This document shows positions 11,482 through 23,140 of a stretch of DNA of 64,000 bases, one piece after another. The notes beneath the pieces were generated by a model that worked only from the letters and a program-made list of their open reading frames with translations, did no database searches and was not told the DNA's origin. Position numbers and translations under genes: made by a program. Within the stretch, counting starts at the first letter, position 1, and every line of letters starts with the position of its first letter. Source of the DNA: Saturnia japonica (Eukaryota > Arthropoda > Insecta > Lepidoptera > Saturniidae); assembly GCA_033032175.1 (NCBI GenBank), contig CM065309.1, positions 20,026,001 to 20,090,000 of the forward strand. Direction: 5' to 3'.

Positions 11482-12225
11482 ATATAGTTTCTTAAAACTT
11501 TAATAACTTTTTGTTGAATGCAGATATCGTTTTTTTTATGAAGACCAAGTGTCTAATGCTGATTTTATAGTCATGCTTGTAACCGCGCGAACAGTAAGCG
11601 TCATGGACGCAAATGCAACTAATGTTTGTAGTATTTACTCTTGTTTTAATATTACGCGTCTGACCCACGCTGTCGGTAAACCGCGCTTATATCACCAGTG
11701 TTTCTTAGCCGCGCGTGGTTTGCACCCCTACTGCAGTTGAAGAGCGTCACATTGCCACGCTTATTGGACGTACCGAGAGCTGTTGTCTTATGTTCATATT
11801 CTCATTTGTACAAGACGACGGACCACGCGAGAGTGACTAAATTCGTTACACTGTTTGCGCTGGCCAACAACGGGCTTTTAAGCAGCGTTTACCAAACACG
11901 CTAGCTGCAAGCGTCACTATAAAAACAGCCTTAGGAGTTAAAAAAAATGGTGTGATGTAGTAAAATGAAAGTGAAAATGAAGTAATAAAACGTATTGGCA
12001 CGGCACATACCGTATTTAAGTCGATAATGAATGCGACTGATGCTTCATGCTCTCTCATGCAACGTAAAACAGTGACGCGTTAACTATATCTCTCTCGCTC
12101 CCTTAGTCGACTCGAGCCGACTACGAGCCGAATGAGCGTTACACAGTCGTGCGTGATGGCTCACTCTTATTCAATACTTACAAAATAAAGTGCTTAGTGC
12201 GCCTAATAACGTTTTATAAATAGAA
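11482..12225. other. no gene seen
   Basis: The stretch contains short frames without recognisable domains. Composition is slightly richer in CpG around 11570..11900 and 12060..12160, but no exon structure can be argued. Confidence 0.45.
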
Positions 12226-12234
12226 GCATTATAC

Positions 12235-12782
12235 CATCGCCACGACCTCCCTATCTCGCGGTAACTCAAGCCTGGGTCCGTTACTTGGTGTGATATCCTT
12301 GAGCCTGGCAGCCGCCCGTGCGATACAAGTGACACTGCACTTGCAGTCACTTAGTTACCCACAAACATCATTACACACAATATGTACATACATACATGCA
12401 CTTCATATAGGTACATAGGTTCTGTAAGGAACCGTTGTTTTCTTTTTTACGCCAGGTAGTGTAGACCATATTTCAGATCACTAAATACATATCCACATGT
12501 TCCTTTCTTCCTCCCAGGAGGCATGGACATGTATATATTATGTTAGTTTAGCTCGAAATTTACGGATAGGGAATTAGTCAGATCCCGACTTCTTTGTAAT
12601 CGCGGCAACAGCCTAAGCCGAGGTCTGGCCACTTTGGCTCCCTTGCGCGCTTGTTGTCCATACTTTCGCCGTTGAGTGCCTTAAGCGCTTGCCCACAAGT
12701 CTGGTAAAGCTGTAAGAGCCATCAGCGGCTCTATTTTTGGATAGGGTCCCTCAGGCTAACAGTAAGGTCAGATAGAAAAAAG
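12235..12782 (+). mobile_element. 5'-truncated Jockey LINE copy, 3' UTR only
   Basis: The sequence follows the 3' UTR of the full-length LINE at 57950..63882, running from the TCTCGCGGTAACTCAAGCC region through the CTTCCTCCCAGGAGG hairpin to the GGGTCCCTCAGGCTAACAGT terminal block, then a short A-rich tail. Imperfect 9-bp duplications flank it: GCATTATAC (12226..12234) and GCATTGTAC (12783..12791). It is more diverged than the copies at 55497 and 57950, hence older. Confidence 0.8.
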
Positions 12783-12995
12783 GCATTGTACGCTCACTAA
12801 AAGAAATTTGAAAATGGCACAAATATTAAGTTAAGTTAAGGCGGAAACCCTGTTGTTAAAAAAAGGATAAAAGTTGCTTCTTGCTTGATAAAGGAGCTTC
12901 AACGCTGTATCTACATATAAAACATCACTGAGTGCGTCTGAAGAAGTTTTCACTTTAAAAAAAATCAAATTCAAACCAGTCGTTTTTGCATGATA
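12783..12995 (+). repeat. dispersed repeat family M, copy 1
   Basis: CTCACTAAAAGAAATT and AAAAGTTGCTTCTTGCT correspond to CTCACTAAAAGTAATT and AAAAGTTTCTTCTCGCT at 36240..36430 and, inverted, at 34765..34965. No coding capacity. Confidence 0.45.
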
Positions 12996-13082
12996 CGCCT
13001 ACAACGGCAAAACTCTATCATTTTATTTTATAGATAAGTGAAATATTCGTACTGGCCGAATATTATATGTATAAAATATGTA

Positions 13083-13733
13083 TAGTGCATCATAATTCAT
13101 CATTATCTTCTTACCCCTTATCCTACTTAAGTATGGTCGGCACAACATGTTTTCTTCTTCCACTTTACTTTATCAAATATCATCTCAGTATTCACACCTT
13201 TTATACGCATATCATTCTTCACACAATCTATATGGATAGATCTAGATATAGATAGATAAGAAGGTATGGCCTTCTTTGGTCTTTCTCTACTCCTGTATCC
13301 ATCCACCTTCATACTTAATATTCTTTTAGTTATATAACTTTCATCCCTCCTCGTGACATGCCCGTACCATGCTGGCTTAAAATCCCTCAACTTCTCTGTT
13401 ATTGGTGCTATTTTAAGACTTCCTCTAATAAAATCACTCCTGATTTTATCCATTTTAATTACTCCACACAACCATTTTACTATTCGCATTTCTGCCACGT
13501 GTAATCTACTATCATCCAGTTCTTTCGTTGTCCAACACTCGGATCCATACGTCAAGACAGGTTTTATAATGGCTTTATAGACTTTTCCCTTAAGCTTCAG
13601 TGGCATTCAAGGATAATATGTTATCCCCGAGACCTGTCACCATTTCCACCACCCAGTATTTATCCCATTCTTCACGTCCTGGTCAATGTCACCGTTGTTT
13701 TGGATTAATGATAATTAGTGCATCATAATTCAT
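13083..13733 (-). mobile_element. 5'-truncated RTE LINE with perfect 18-bp target duplication
   Basis: The 18-mer TAGTGCATCATAATTCAT occurs at 13083..13100 and again at 13716..13733, bounding a 615-bp insert. The insert reads on the minus strand as the end of an RTE reverse transcriptase and finishes in a short ATGATG-type tail, as expected for target-primed reverse transcription with 5' truncation. Confidence 0.85.
13127..13690 (-). pseudogene. RTE reverse transcriptase C-terminal fragment
   Basis: The minus-strand frame from 13606 reads MPLKLKGKVYKAIIKPVL, TYGSECWTTKE, LHVAEMRIVKWLCGV, DKIRSDFIRGSL and PAWYGHVTRRDESYITKRI, then YRSRERPKK, ending KKKTCCADHT at 13127. These are the conserved blocks after the polymerase domain of insect RTE elements. 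Immediately 5' (13607..13690) the same frame continues with the family's INTGWWKW segment but has stops. Between RERPKK and HIDCVKNDMR, about 11 residues derive from an in-frame ATCT-type microsatellite (about 13224..13262) in place of the usual short linker. The catalytic reverse transcriptase is absent. Confidence 0.75.
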
Positions 13734-14165
13734 ATCTCCGTTTATTATTTGTGAAAGCTGTGTTCGATGTATGAAGATACATACCATTTGCCAGGTATTA
13801 TTAATATCATATAATAAATGATTATTTGGTGAATGTGTAGATTAAAAATCTACTGACTCTTGAACTGCATACTTCAGTGCAACAAACTCCCCGCTTTGTA
13901 TAAGTGAGTGCATCTAATGACCAGTAGTCACTCTCGCTGTCGGATGGTCGGGACCTGTCATCGGTTTCGGGGTTGATATTGAAACTGTGGCCACGCGCCG
14001 CGTAATGGTCCATGAATACACTCGTGGGTTACATATATTTTAGGGAAACTAAATATTTTCTTTTACAATAACAAAACTTCTTAAATAAATACGTTTAAGA
14101 ATCTCAATAATTCATTCATATCAAACAACATACATGCTGTGTACATATACTTGTAAAAAAATTTA
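13734..14165. other. no gene seen
   Basis: A 63-codon minus-strand frame (13822..14013) has no recognisable domain or splice support. Confidence 0.45.
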
Positions 14166-14231
14166 TTACACACATACACACACCCGCACGCACACAAATA
14201 CAAACTAAGACTTAAAACACACGCGCACACA
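14166..14231. repeat. CA-rich microsatellite
   Basis: Interrupted (CA)n runs at about 14168..14196 and 14219..14231. Confidence 0.75.
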
Positions 14232-14587
14232 CTGTTATCTGTAGTTTGCCGCATTTGTTATTTTATTTTGTTCTTTTAATTCGTGGTTTGAGAGTAAGAT
14301 ATCATGTAATTGTTGTATATTGGGGATGACACTGTTACCTGAGACACAGGTTATACCCAGTTCAGGTGACAGGGTTCAGCCATACTTGATGTATTGTATT
14401 GTGAAAAATAAATGATTTTAATTATGATTAAATAAATAATAAGAAATAATATTAAGTGTAATAATAATTACAAAAGTATGAATAATATTTATGAAAATAA
14501 ATGAAAAAGCTATGTCGCAGATGAGAATCTAATGTCAAAACTTCCTTACGAAATTTTCTTTGGCGACACTGTTTTTTAATGATAATA

Positions 14588-15837
14588 GGTCTTTACCTAT
14601 GAAATTGCCGTTCTGCAGTACTGGCCATTTGAAATCAAAATAATTTTTGTTTTGGCTAAGAATTCTAATTTTCAAATTAATTTTATTTTAAAAACATGGA
14701 ATTCTTTTTCCAAAAGTAGTCATTTGTTTATTGATTAGTGTTACATTTTCATCGCATTTCAATCTTTTTTGTCATTATGGATACGTTAAAAATTTGAGTA
14801 ATTATGGAATATGAGTACCGTCGTGGTAGCAACGCGACACAAACGGCACGCAACATCAACGACGTTTACGGAGCTAACACTACAAACCAACGCACCACCT
14901 GTTATTGGTTTGCTCGCTTCCGTTCTGCGTATTTCGACCTGAAAAATGAACCTCGCGGTTGTCCGAAGACTTTGGTCGATAATGACGAATTAAAAGCGAT
15001 TGTGGAAGCTGATGATACACAATCTACGGCTGAATTAGCAGCAGCTTTCGACATTAGCGTCAAAACAATATTGGCTCATTTGCGTCAAATTGGCAAGATA
15101 AAAAAGCTTGACAAATGGGTGCCCCACGAACTCAATGATCGCCAGCGCGAAGTACGCGTCGAGACGTGCCTTGCACTGCTCAACAGACACACAAATGAAG
15201 GAATTTTGAACCGCATTGTTACCTGCAATGAAAAATGGATTCTGTTTGATAACCGCAAGCGCTCAGCAAGTTGTTTGGATCCTGGTTCAGCACCTAAACA
15301 ATGCCCTAAACGAAAACTTACCCCTAGAAAAGTGATGGTCACTGTTTGGTGGTCTAGCGTTGGTGTGATTTATCACAGCTTCTTACCAAACGAGGTAAGC
15401 ATTATTGCAGATGTGTACTGTGAAGAACTGAACACAATGATGGAGAAGCAATCGCTCGTCTCCGCTGCTCCTGCACGACAACGCGCGACCTCATACTGCA
15501 CAGCAGACGGTCTCCAAGTTGCAAGAACTGGGGTTGGAAGTTTTCCGTCATCCGCCCTACTCACCAGACCTTGCGCCTACAGACTACTACTTTTTCCAGA
15601 ATTTAGATAACTCCTTGGTGGGAAAAAAATTCAATACCCGAGAAAAAAGGCCTTTGAAGAATTTGTTGCCTCCCGTCCAGCTGATTTCTTTAAGAAGGGC
15701 ATCAATAAACTTCCACTGCACTGGCAAAGATGCATTGATTGCATGGGTGATTACTTCGATTAATACAAATAAAAAATACATGAAAAAAAATCCTTTAAAT
15801 TTTTTCACACAAAACGGCAATTTCATAGGTAAAGATC
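14588..15837 (+). mobile_element. mariner element with intact 25-bp terminal inverted repeats
   Basis: The left end (14588..14612) and the reverse complement of the right end (15813..15837) are GGTCTTTACCTATGAAATTG followed by CCGTT, and GATCTTTACCTATGAAATTG followed by CCGTT: one mismatch in 25. Both ends are flanked by TA (14586..14587 and 15838..15839), the duplicated target of the Tc1/mariner superfamily. The 1250-bp length is normal for a complete mariner. The gene inside is broken, so this copy could move only with transposase supplied in trans. Confidence 0.93.
14804..15763 (+). pseudogene. mariner transposase pseudogene
   Basis: The N-terminal DNA-binding region (FEYRRGSNATQTARNI-like start, second helix-turn-helix with STAELAAAFDISVKTILAHL) and the mariner linker motif WVPHEL near codon 105 are intact. 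The catalytic core is not: the usual GDEKW motif reads CNEKW, so the first catalytic Asp is Asn (codon 142, 15227..15229). After MMEK at about 15449 a deletion shifts the frame. The HDNARPH motif (second Asp, 15477..15479) and APTDYYFF (third Asp, 15582..15584; spacing D34D) continue in the other frame. A second frame change sits in the GAAAAAAGG run near 15645, and the last part ends at TAA 15761..15763 with a normal mariner C-terminus. The protein is therefore inactive. Confidence 0.9.
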
Positions 15838-15907
15838 TAATATTAATTCCTATAAACATATTTAATGCTACCTATTTAGAGTGTTGCTTTCTTTGGTTTC
15901 CATTGTA

Positions 15908-16135
15908 CAGAGTCACCAGTATAAGTTGGCGCAGCAGTACGCTACTGTGCACATAACCCGTGGTCACTATTTAGACTTTACTACCCTGATTTACTTTACT
16001 ATTGATTTAAGTTCGATATGAAATTAAGAGTATTTAGTTCAAATTTATAATATTCTGAATCAGTTTGCTGTAACAATTTAAGATTGCCACTTTAGTTCGT
16101 CAAATTTCTACAGCCAACTTATACTGGTGATTCTA
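15908..16135. mobile_element. mariner-type MITE, 228 bp
   Basis: Terminal inverted repeats with a perfect 18-bp core TCACCAGTATAAGTTGGC (15913..15930) and its reverse complement (16113..16130) extend outward to CAGAG and TAGAA. TA flanks both ends (15906..15907, 16136..16137). There is no coding content. TA target and length fit a nonautonomous Tc1/mariner derivative. Its ends differ from those of the mariner 70 bp upstream, so it is not a deletion product of that copy. Confidence 0.82.
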
Positions 16136-16394
16136 TAGTAATTTTTTGAATCAAGAACAATTATTTCGGAATTCATACCAATTTTATAAAGCACCAGAGC
16201 ACAAGCGAAACTTCTTTGATGGTGATTTAATAATTGAGTGAAATTTCAGGGACAAATCACGTTTAGGCACATATCTTCACATGAGAGAGAAGAAAGATAT
16301 AACATAGAAAGAAGAACAAAGAGAGACGTACTTTATATATCAAGATGTTTCAGTTCTATTACGTGTACGACACTGCACGCGCATTCTCGTTGGT

Positions 16395-16673
16395 TGTTTG
16401 TTTGAACTCGCTAATCTCTAAAACTGCTAATCAGATTGTAAAGATTCCTCTATTGCCTAATAGTATATTTATTGAGGAAAGTTATAGGCTATATAACTTA
16501 CCACTATAGCCGTTAGGAGCGGAGCAGTAGCTATAAACATTGGGAAATCTGACAAGCCGTAGGCAATTATGGGAAGTTAGAGCAACGCTACACGGGTGTT
16601 CTTGCGACGGCGTAGCGCAGTGCAGAGTTGGTCGAATTAATATAACACGGGTGAAACCGTGGGGTACAGCTAG
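16395..16673 (+). mobile_element. Helitron-like element, 3' part
   Basis: It contains TTGTTTGTTTGAAC, a TAGGCTATATAAC block shared with 7338..7590, and the terminus GTGAAACCGTGGGGTACAGC followed by TAG (16651..16673). The 5' TCTATA end is missing and the base after CTAG is A instead of T. Confidence 0.5.
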
Positions 16674-16796
16674 ATATAAAATAATAACGATGGGTTAGCT
16701 TTGTAAATATTTCAGTAAAATTACTGCACAGTACCTGATGAAAATTACGATGCAGTCCATAAACAATGACAACTGCCACTGATAATTCCATCATCA

Positions 16797-17018
16797 GCAA
16801 TGTCTCTTCATGGGACGTTTGAAGGTCCCATTATAGTTGTAGGAAGAGAACAAGCTGACCGGGAAGCGATTTAACATCTTCACGGTACGGCAAATATAAG
16901 ATTTGTTCTTCCGTGTTTGAAGACCTTTGTTCTTGTCGATATGGATGTATTGGTGTCTTCGAATACCTGCTCGCGTAATTCTGTGCCGTAAGGGAGATGA
17001 TGGTATATGGTCATACAA
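16797..17018 (-). pseudogene. LINE reverse transcriptase C-terminal remnant (minus strand)
   Basis: The 74-codon frame contains RKNKSYICRTVKMLNRFP and TFKRPMKRHC, resembling the end of Jockey/CR1-type ORF2 proteins where a short SFK(K)R-type motif precedes the stop. The similarity is weak and the rest of the protein is missing. It directly abuts another LINE tail on the opposite strand. Confidence 0.35.
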
Positions 17019-17320
17019 CCCACCAAAAGGGTTTTATAGTGTGCATTATTATGTGACCGATTGTGATATCTAGAAGTGATTCCCTCTGTTTACATCCAGA
17101 AAATGAAAATAACTGTAAACAATAAAAATACTGTAAAAACAATTTAAAAAAAAATGTTGATAAACCCGATCCACTTTTTTGCAGGTTCTTCTCGATGACC
17201 GGGATGATTTCAGAACTAGTGTTAGTGTGTTGACAGTCATAAGTGCCTGCTTAGGGCCTAACCTGAGTAAAATATTTTTGATTTTTGAAAGACACCATGA
17301 TACAGACAATAAATTATGGA
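17019..17320 (+). mobile_element. CR1/Jockey-like LINE 3' end, copy 1
   Basis: A decayed coding end (KGFYSVHYYVTD, then a stop in place of Trp) is followed by a 3' UTR with TAAACCCGATCCACTTTTTT, GTTCTTCTCGATG and CATAAGTGCCTGCTTAGGGC. The same order occurs at 37428..37690 and, split, at 41068..42210. This is a common lepidopteran non-LTR tail; the clade is uncertain. Confidence 0.65.
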
Positions 17321-19124
17321 TAATAGAAGGCGAGATGCTAAGTATTTAAAACCGTTCAACAAGCGCCGGCGGATAAATCTTATCAGAATTTAATATAAGC
17401 TTTTCAAGATAAAAATCTCGTATTATATTCTGAGAGAAGTTGAGAAAGAATTTGCTGAGTGGGTACTTTAATGTTGCATGAATAATTAATGATTTCTAAA
17501 TGTAAAAATTTAATTTAAATATATAAAAAAACTTTATTTCGTTTCAATCATGATTCTGAATTACAGGGGACACTGATTCTATTGCAGGCTTGATTAGGGA
17601 CACTAATCATATTGGTTGGGTTACATGGGGAGTTTTGTTACTTTTTTTTGTTGCGACGTCCTATACGAACATTCGCCCTCCACCGGTCAGTGACGAAGAA
17701 GGATATTTTCGATTCCTATCTTTTGTATTATTATTGTTGATTTATTTAAATAATTTATTTTCTAATAACCTCAAAATAATAATAAAAAAATATTATTAAA
17801 ATCATTGAATTATTGAAAAATAATAATAACCAAATTTTTGACTATAGATTTAACTGAATGTTATTTCCGTTCAAAAAAAGATCTGATTTACTTTCAAGTC
17901 ACGCCTAAGTAAGTTTATATCAATAAAAAAACTCTATTTTAATTAATTATCGAAGAAAAATTGTATTTTCTTGATTACGGCATTTGAATTGTCGTAAGTA
18001 CATTCCTTGTAGCTTATATTTCTGCGTCTCTTTACATTTAATTTAATTATAATTCGCACCGTCGGTTCACAATTCTAAAAATTACTTAAAATAAGTTAAG
18101 TTGTAAAAATTTCCTGGACGAAAAACGCTTCTAAAAAATGTAAGGCATATTTCACGCAAAAAACAATTACTATATACATATATTCGCAGAACAAAATGAC
18201 TCTAATGTAAAATTATAAAAAGTTCAGTTATGCCCTTGGCTTTCTACTGGTGCGATATGTTAGTTGGTGATCACTTTTTTACTACGGAACTATGCGCCTA
18301 GTAAAATGCAATATAAGACATAAAAGATCAAACAGCCCAGTTTGACAACCGCGGATCCTAATTGTCTATGAATTCGCAAGTGGTTATTACAAAGTACAGT
18401 ACTGCAGGAATCTCTTCACTGCATTGTAAGTAGAGAGAAGTACGGAAACATTGGAGCATCATAACTAGATGCCGCAGTCTGGAGCGCAGTCGTGATGCGG
18501 CATTAAATCGCAGCCACGTCCATAGCTTTTTTACAAAGATATCTTGATGCTAGATGTGTTAGATACATTTTAATTAATTGTATTTATAATAGGTATATTG
18601 AAAAAATGAAATATGTTTAAACAGTAATTATAATCTGCACAATATGTAGGTAATTACAGTAAAATAAATAATTGTAGTAAATGAATAAGCTACCTGGTCA
18701 TTTTTAAAGTCATTTTGGTTGATATTGGTACGGGGGTCAAATAACATCCAAGACTTGAGACACTCAAGAGAACCTCACCTGTACGTGCATGTTTACTGAT
18801 AGTAGACAAATGATATCCAAAATAATCGTAAAGATGGCAGGTAATTTACAACTTGAAGCCATTATTTTCCTACAATTACGATTTTTTTATTTAAAAAAGT
18901 TTTAGCCAATTTGCCGTGTTTGATTTTACTTATGTTTTGTTTTCACACATTCACTAAATAAACTAAAACATGATAAAATAAAACGATAAAAAAATATATT
19001 GTATTTTTAAATTATTTAATTTGGAGTTTAATGAGTTAATACGGAAAATAGTTTTACACTAAATTCAACTCTATATATGACTCAGGAGTTTTACGTTTAT
19101 TATTTATTTACAAGTTCTTATATA
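17321..19124. other. no gene seen
   Basis: AT-rich DNA. A 69-codon frame at 17590..17799 begins with a hydrophobic stretch, but has no splice context or family likeness and ends in low-complexity sequence, so it is not called. Confidence 0.5.
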
Positions 19125-19318
19125 TGTAGCGACATCTACATAGCGACACATAGCGACATCTATTGAGCCACATACGACGCATCCTACATCGCGCTATAGA
19201 AATTAACTCTTCAATTGAGTATATATACAAGAACCCGACTACAACCGTTGGGCAGCTGCCCGCCAGACATAACACCCGTCTGGTCGGAGGATCCTCCCTT
19301 TGCAATAGTTCTTCTACA
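19125..19318 (-). repeat. solo-LTR-like repeat (uninterrupted paralogue of the LINE target)
   Basis: On the minus strand the 194-bp unit starts TGTAGAAGAACTATTG and ends GATGTCGCTACA, so it is TG...CA bounded. It contains a GAGGATCCTC palindrome and a TATATATA box. It aligns with 57838..57949 plus 63896..64000 once the LINE is removed; the 13-bp target CCCAACGGTTGTA is at 19240..19252 in single copy. Flanks (ATATA and TATCC) do not give an exact duplication, so LTR identity is inferred from ends and size. Confidence 0.6.
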
Positions 19319-20662
19319 TATCCAAAAGAAAATAAATAGAAAAAATCTATCGGAAATTATACACATTGAGCGTATTTATAATATTATCGTATAATGCCAC
19401 ATCTATTAAATAATTGCATACGTATTTACCTACCCCAATTCAACCCCTTCCCACCTGACCCAGATTTTTTTCAGAGAGAGAGAGAAAAAAAAAATGGAAT
19501 TGCTCGTAGTGGGCTCTATTTTTTTCACTCGGAAACACTTTGTTTTTCATATTACTGCTCTCATTTTATGTGGAGCGGCGACATTGTCTGAATGAGGGAA
19601 ATTATGTAAACGGCGACAGTTTTCTCTTGCTTATTATATGTTTGAAATGGTTGCTTATGAACCAGTTTATGTAACAATTTCCATTGTCACAAGTTATACG
19701 AACGAAAACAATGATTATTTGACGATATTTTTAACGTCATCCTCAAATGATCAAAATATGACCAAAAATGATGAAAATTAAAAAAAATGATTATCGAATG
19801 ATAATGATGATCTCAATTTTTTCATTAAAAAATGTTATTGTATTGTGTTGTACTTAATGATAATATATTATTATGTTATGTGACACATTTAAATTTACAT
19901 TTCTTTTTAGATCTTTTATACTTTTTTTTAAAATAGTCTATTGACATTAATAATCAGTTATTATAGTAATTTTTTTAAATTATTTTCATTTACCTACCTA
20001 TTTTAGGCCACAAACTGCGTGTTGTCTGCCTAATGTCTGATGATTACTTTAAAAGGCCTAGTGCATTTTCTGTTTTTCAACTGCATTTTCAATTGCATTT
20101 AGTGCACTGACCACCGACGATCCAAATCTAACAGCTCGTAGATAATACAAACAAAGCAAAAAGCTATTACAATAGACTAGTAGAACAGCTTTTTTACATT
20201 ATGTATTTTAGGCATTTCTTTATCTAGTAATACGTCGTGACGTCATGACCAACTATGTTAGTTATTTCGCAGATATCTTTGTAAATAAATCTTGTTAAAA
20301 CAAGCTGTAATGAGTTAAGGTTTACTTGTTTTTTTTTTTTGTAATAATATTCGTTATACTTGCTCAACTAAAAGCATATATCTTTACAAACACATGCTCA
20401 GTGGATAGTAGAGTGGTAATTTTAGAGGTATGTCGGTTGGTGAATTTGAAGCGGATTTCTTAGTTTCTGACTCGATCAGATAGGGAAAAACTGAGCACAA
20501 CGCTCTGCATCGCTTTTTGGTTGACCTCGAGTTTAATTATGAGGTACATAGTAAGCGACCATCCCTTAGTAATATATGTGATTATCGACAATACACTTTG
20601 GTCAAAGACTATTTAGTCTGGAGAAAGCGGAAAGAATTTTGCGAGGATGCGAAATACGAGAA
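19319..20662. other. no gene seen
   Basis: AT-rich DNA with a short GA/A-rich run at about 19473..19493 and a CRE-like TGACGTCA near 20239. No exon or element boundary can be supported. Confidence 0.5.
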
Positions 20663-21134
20663 TGTTGTAATGTCAAAATAACACCTTTTTTTTAAACGCT
20701 TATTATGAATGTAACGATACTTATAACAAAAAATAAATGTCTGCCTGTATGTCTGTCTATTTGTTCCGGGTAATCTCCGAAAGGATTGATTAGACTGATT
20801 TTGATGAGACTTTCACTGACAGTTAGCTGATGTTATAAGGGTATCTAAGTAGTTTTATTTTTAGATAAAAAAATGAGCTTTCCACGCAAATTAAATAGAT
20901 TCCGAAAAACGACGAATTTGGGGCGCTTATATGGCTTATGCCGAGTAAACCATATGAGATATTGTAGATATTATAAAGATCAACAAATAAGTTAGTGTGA
21001 GGATCTTCTGATGATCACCCAAAATAATCTTTTTTGTCTGTAAAATAACCGGGATCGGGGGTGGCATGATTCGAGCGTTTGCCCGATCGACGGCATTCTG
21101 TAGTTCACGCGAGAGCAGCCGCGGGTACAGCTAG
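20663..21134 (+). mobile_element. Helitron-like element, copy of the 33656 family
   Basis: It shares TTGTAATGTCAAAATAACA, a CTGTCTATTTGTTCCGGGTAA-like block, GATGTTATAAGG and the 3' terminus GCCGCGGGTACAGCTAG before T (21131..21135) with the complete copy at 33656..34154. The TCTATA start is lost. No coding capacity. Confidence 0.6.
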
Positions 21135-22276
21135 TATCTAATGAATGCTCTTTTTCTCATAGTGAAAAGTTGTGTTCCATCCTTTCTACCTACCCCAGCA
21201 GGGACATAGTGTGTTAATAAATGTATAAACTTCCTCGCCGAATTACAGGGATAATTCAGTTTAACGCAATATTCAGTAATTGTTCCTCAGTGGAAACAAT
21301 AAAGCTCGGTTTATATAGCGCGGCTGGCGATTCCATTACCGGATTATGGTCCAGCTTCTGTACATAATTGTGTCGTCAGTCGTAAAGAGATATTACTCCT
21401 TGTATACCTATTAATACGTACCAAGTATATTTGAAAGTTACAGTGACGTAGTTGGCGTATTGTTCGGGACCCAAAATTACATATCTTCCAACGTGCAAGA
21501 AACATCTGATACTGTAAAGGATTTATTGACAGTTATTGTTGTCATAATGGCTTTCAAATCCTAGGTTGAATGGGTCGGTCTGGACATGTATGCAAATACG
21601 AGTAGCTGATTACAAACTAAGATGTGCAAAGTTTTTTTTTCAATTGAAAGTAATTACGAAAACGTTAGACCACATAAATTCTATTAGTTATACTATAACA
21701 TATTAATATATTGCATTATATAATACGTTTTTAATTATATCCTTGGATTCTCTGTGGATATACATAATAATTGTGAATTATATGCCACGAACATGAATTA
21801 TTGTTATTAACCTGGCCTTAATAATGCCCAGTAGTTTGTAAATTTGTTATAAAATATATAACGGTAATTGATAGTTACCGTATTTATTATATTACTATCA
21901 TGTGTCCAAGTTCATTCAAGGATTCAAATGATGAATTTAAATATTGTATTGACATAATATATAGTTTTCATTATGTCAAATGGGTTACACAATTACAGTA
22001 AAAATAATACTAATAATACAATATTTTTGGGCATGTGGGTCCTCCCAAACGAACTTAATTGCGTACCTGAATATCAGGAAATCCGTAGGGAGTTCGGTGT
22101 AGTGTGCACGATGCATCGAAAATTGCACTGAGATATGAAATAGCTCCGACTGACCGGCCAATATAGCCGAGACATATCTGTGAGGGAATCTGGCTTCGGC
22201 CAATTTTGTATATTGGTTTCGACGAACGAATGGAATAGATTTGATGGATCTATCTTACTTGTCTATTTATCTTTAC
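21135..22276. other. no gene seen
   Basis: AT-rich DNA. A GC-richer block at about 22030..22205 carries a 72-codon minus-strand frame of unknown kind that probably belongs to an unidentified repeat. Confidence 0.45.
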
Positions 22277-22620
22277 TAGCGGTCGCCAAATGATACTCGA
22301 CCTGTGACTTTTTAATCATAGATTATTTCCTGTTTAACATTTTAGTATGAACCTAAACAATGAATATTATATCACTTGCTGTCACTTTTCATTGAGTGAA
22401 AATGTCAATATTTTGGGAGGTCTAAGTTCAATAGCACTGGTCGGGTTAGAATTCGCAGTATTAATTTATTTAATTTAATATGTCAGTAACAGATATTATA
22501 GATTAATTTTAGCTTTCTGCACTCCTCCATATAAACTTTAACCATGCCAAATCTTAGTCTTCCGTGCACGCAATACGTTTAAAAAGGTACCGAAAGCTTT
22601 TGCTTCACGTATTAATATAT
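22277..22620 (-). repeat. dispersed repeat family A, copy 2
   Basis: Closely follows 795..1158 from the CTAGCGGTC end through AACAATGAATATTATATCAC and TTGGGAGGTCTAAGTT to GCTTCACGTATTAATATA. Same orientation as copy 1. Confidence 0.75.
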
Positions 22621-23103
22621 AGATTTCAAAACTTTCAAATATCTGTTTAGCACTATAGGAGACAAGACAGAACGTCCGCTCTCGGCAACAGCTCGATCCA
22701 AAATAACATTTGTTCACAACTACCCGCATATTTATAGTTTTTCATATTATGATCTCTATATTTTAATCTAAGTACAGTCTATCAAATTATTACTTGGGAT
22801 ATCACAGTGACACTTATCGGCCTGCCAGAAATATTTGCAAGGGACACCCGTCGGGATATGTTGCGTCCTTGAGATCCCAACGGAATACTCGAGATTCCCG
22901 GCGAGGGTCCGTCCATACCTTGCAATATATCCTGCGACGTATTTAGAAGGATCCACTTTGAACGCCACAAGTATATTCTAAGGATTTACACGAGATTGAA
23001 TTTACATTAAACGACTATTACAGCGGAGAAAATTCTGGTAGGACGTTTTATGAAAACGTTTGCAATAGAAAATAGTATTTCTTTGCTTGTTAAATCTATA
23101 ATA
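22621..23103. other. GC-richer block of unknown nature
   Basis: The segment at 22795..22970 is less AT-rich than its surroundings and has two overlapping minus-strand frames (66 and 62 codons). No domain is recognised in either. An old repeat fragment is likelier than an exon. Confidence 0.3.

Positions 23104-23136
<33 letters not shown>
23104..23136. repeat. TA microsatellite
   Basis: About 16 TA units in a row. Confidence 0.85.

Positions 23137-23140
<4 letters not shown>

Noticed and set aside
17590..17799. 69-codon frame with a hydrophobic start, possible membrane peptide
   Set aside because: It ends in low-complexity AT-rich sequence, and has no good start context or conserved motif.
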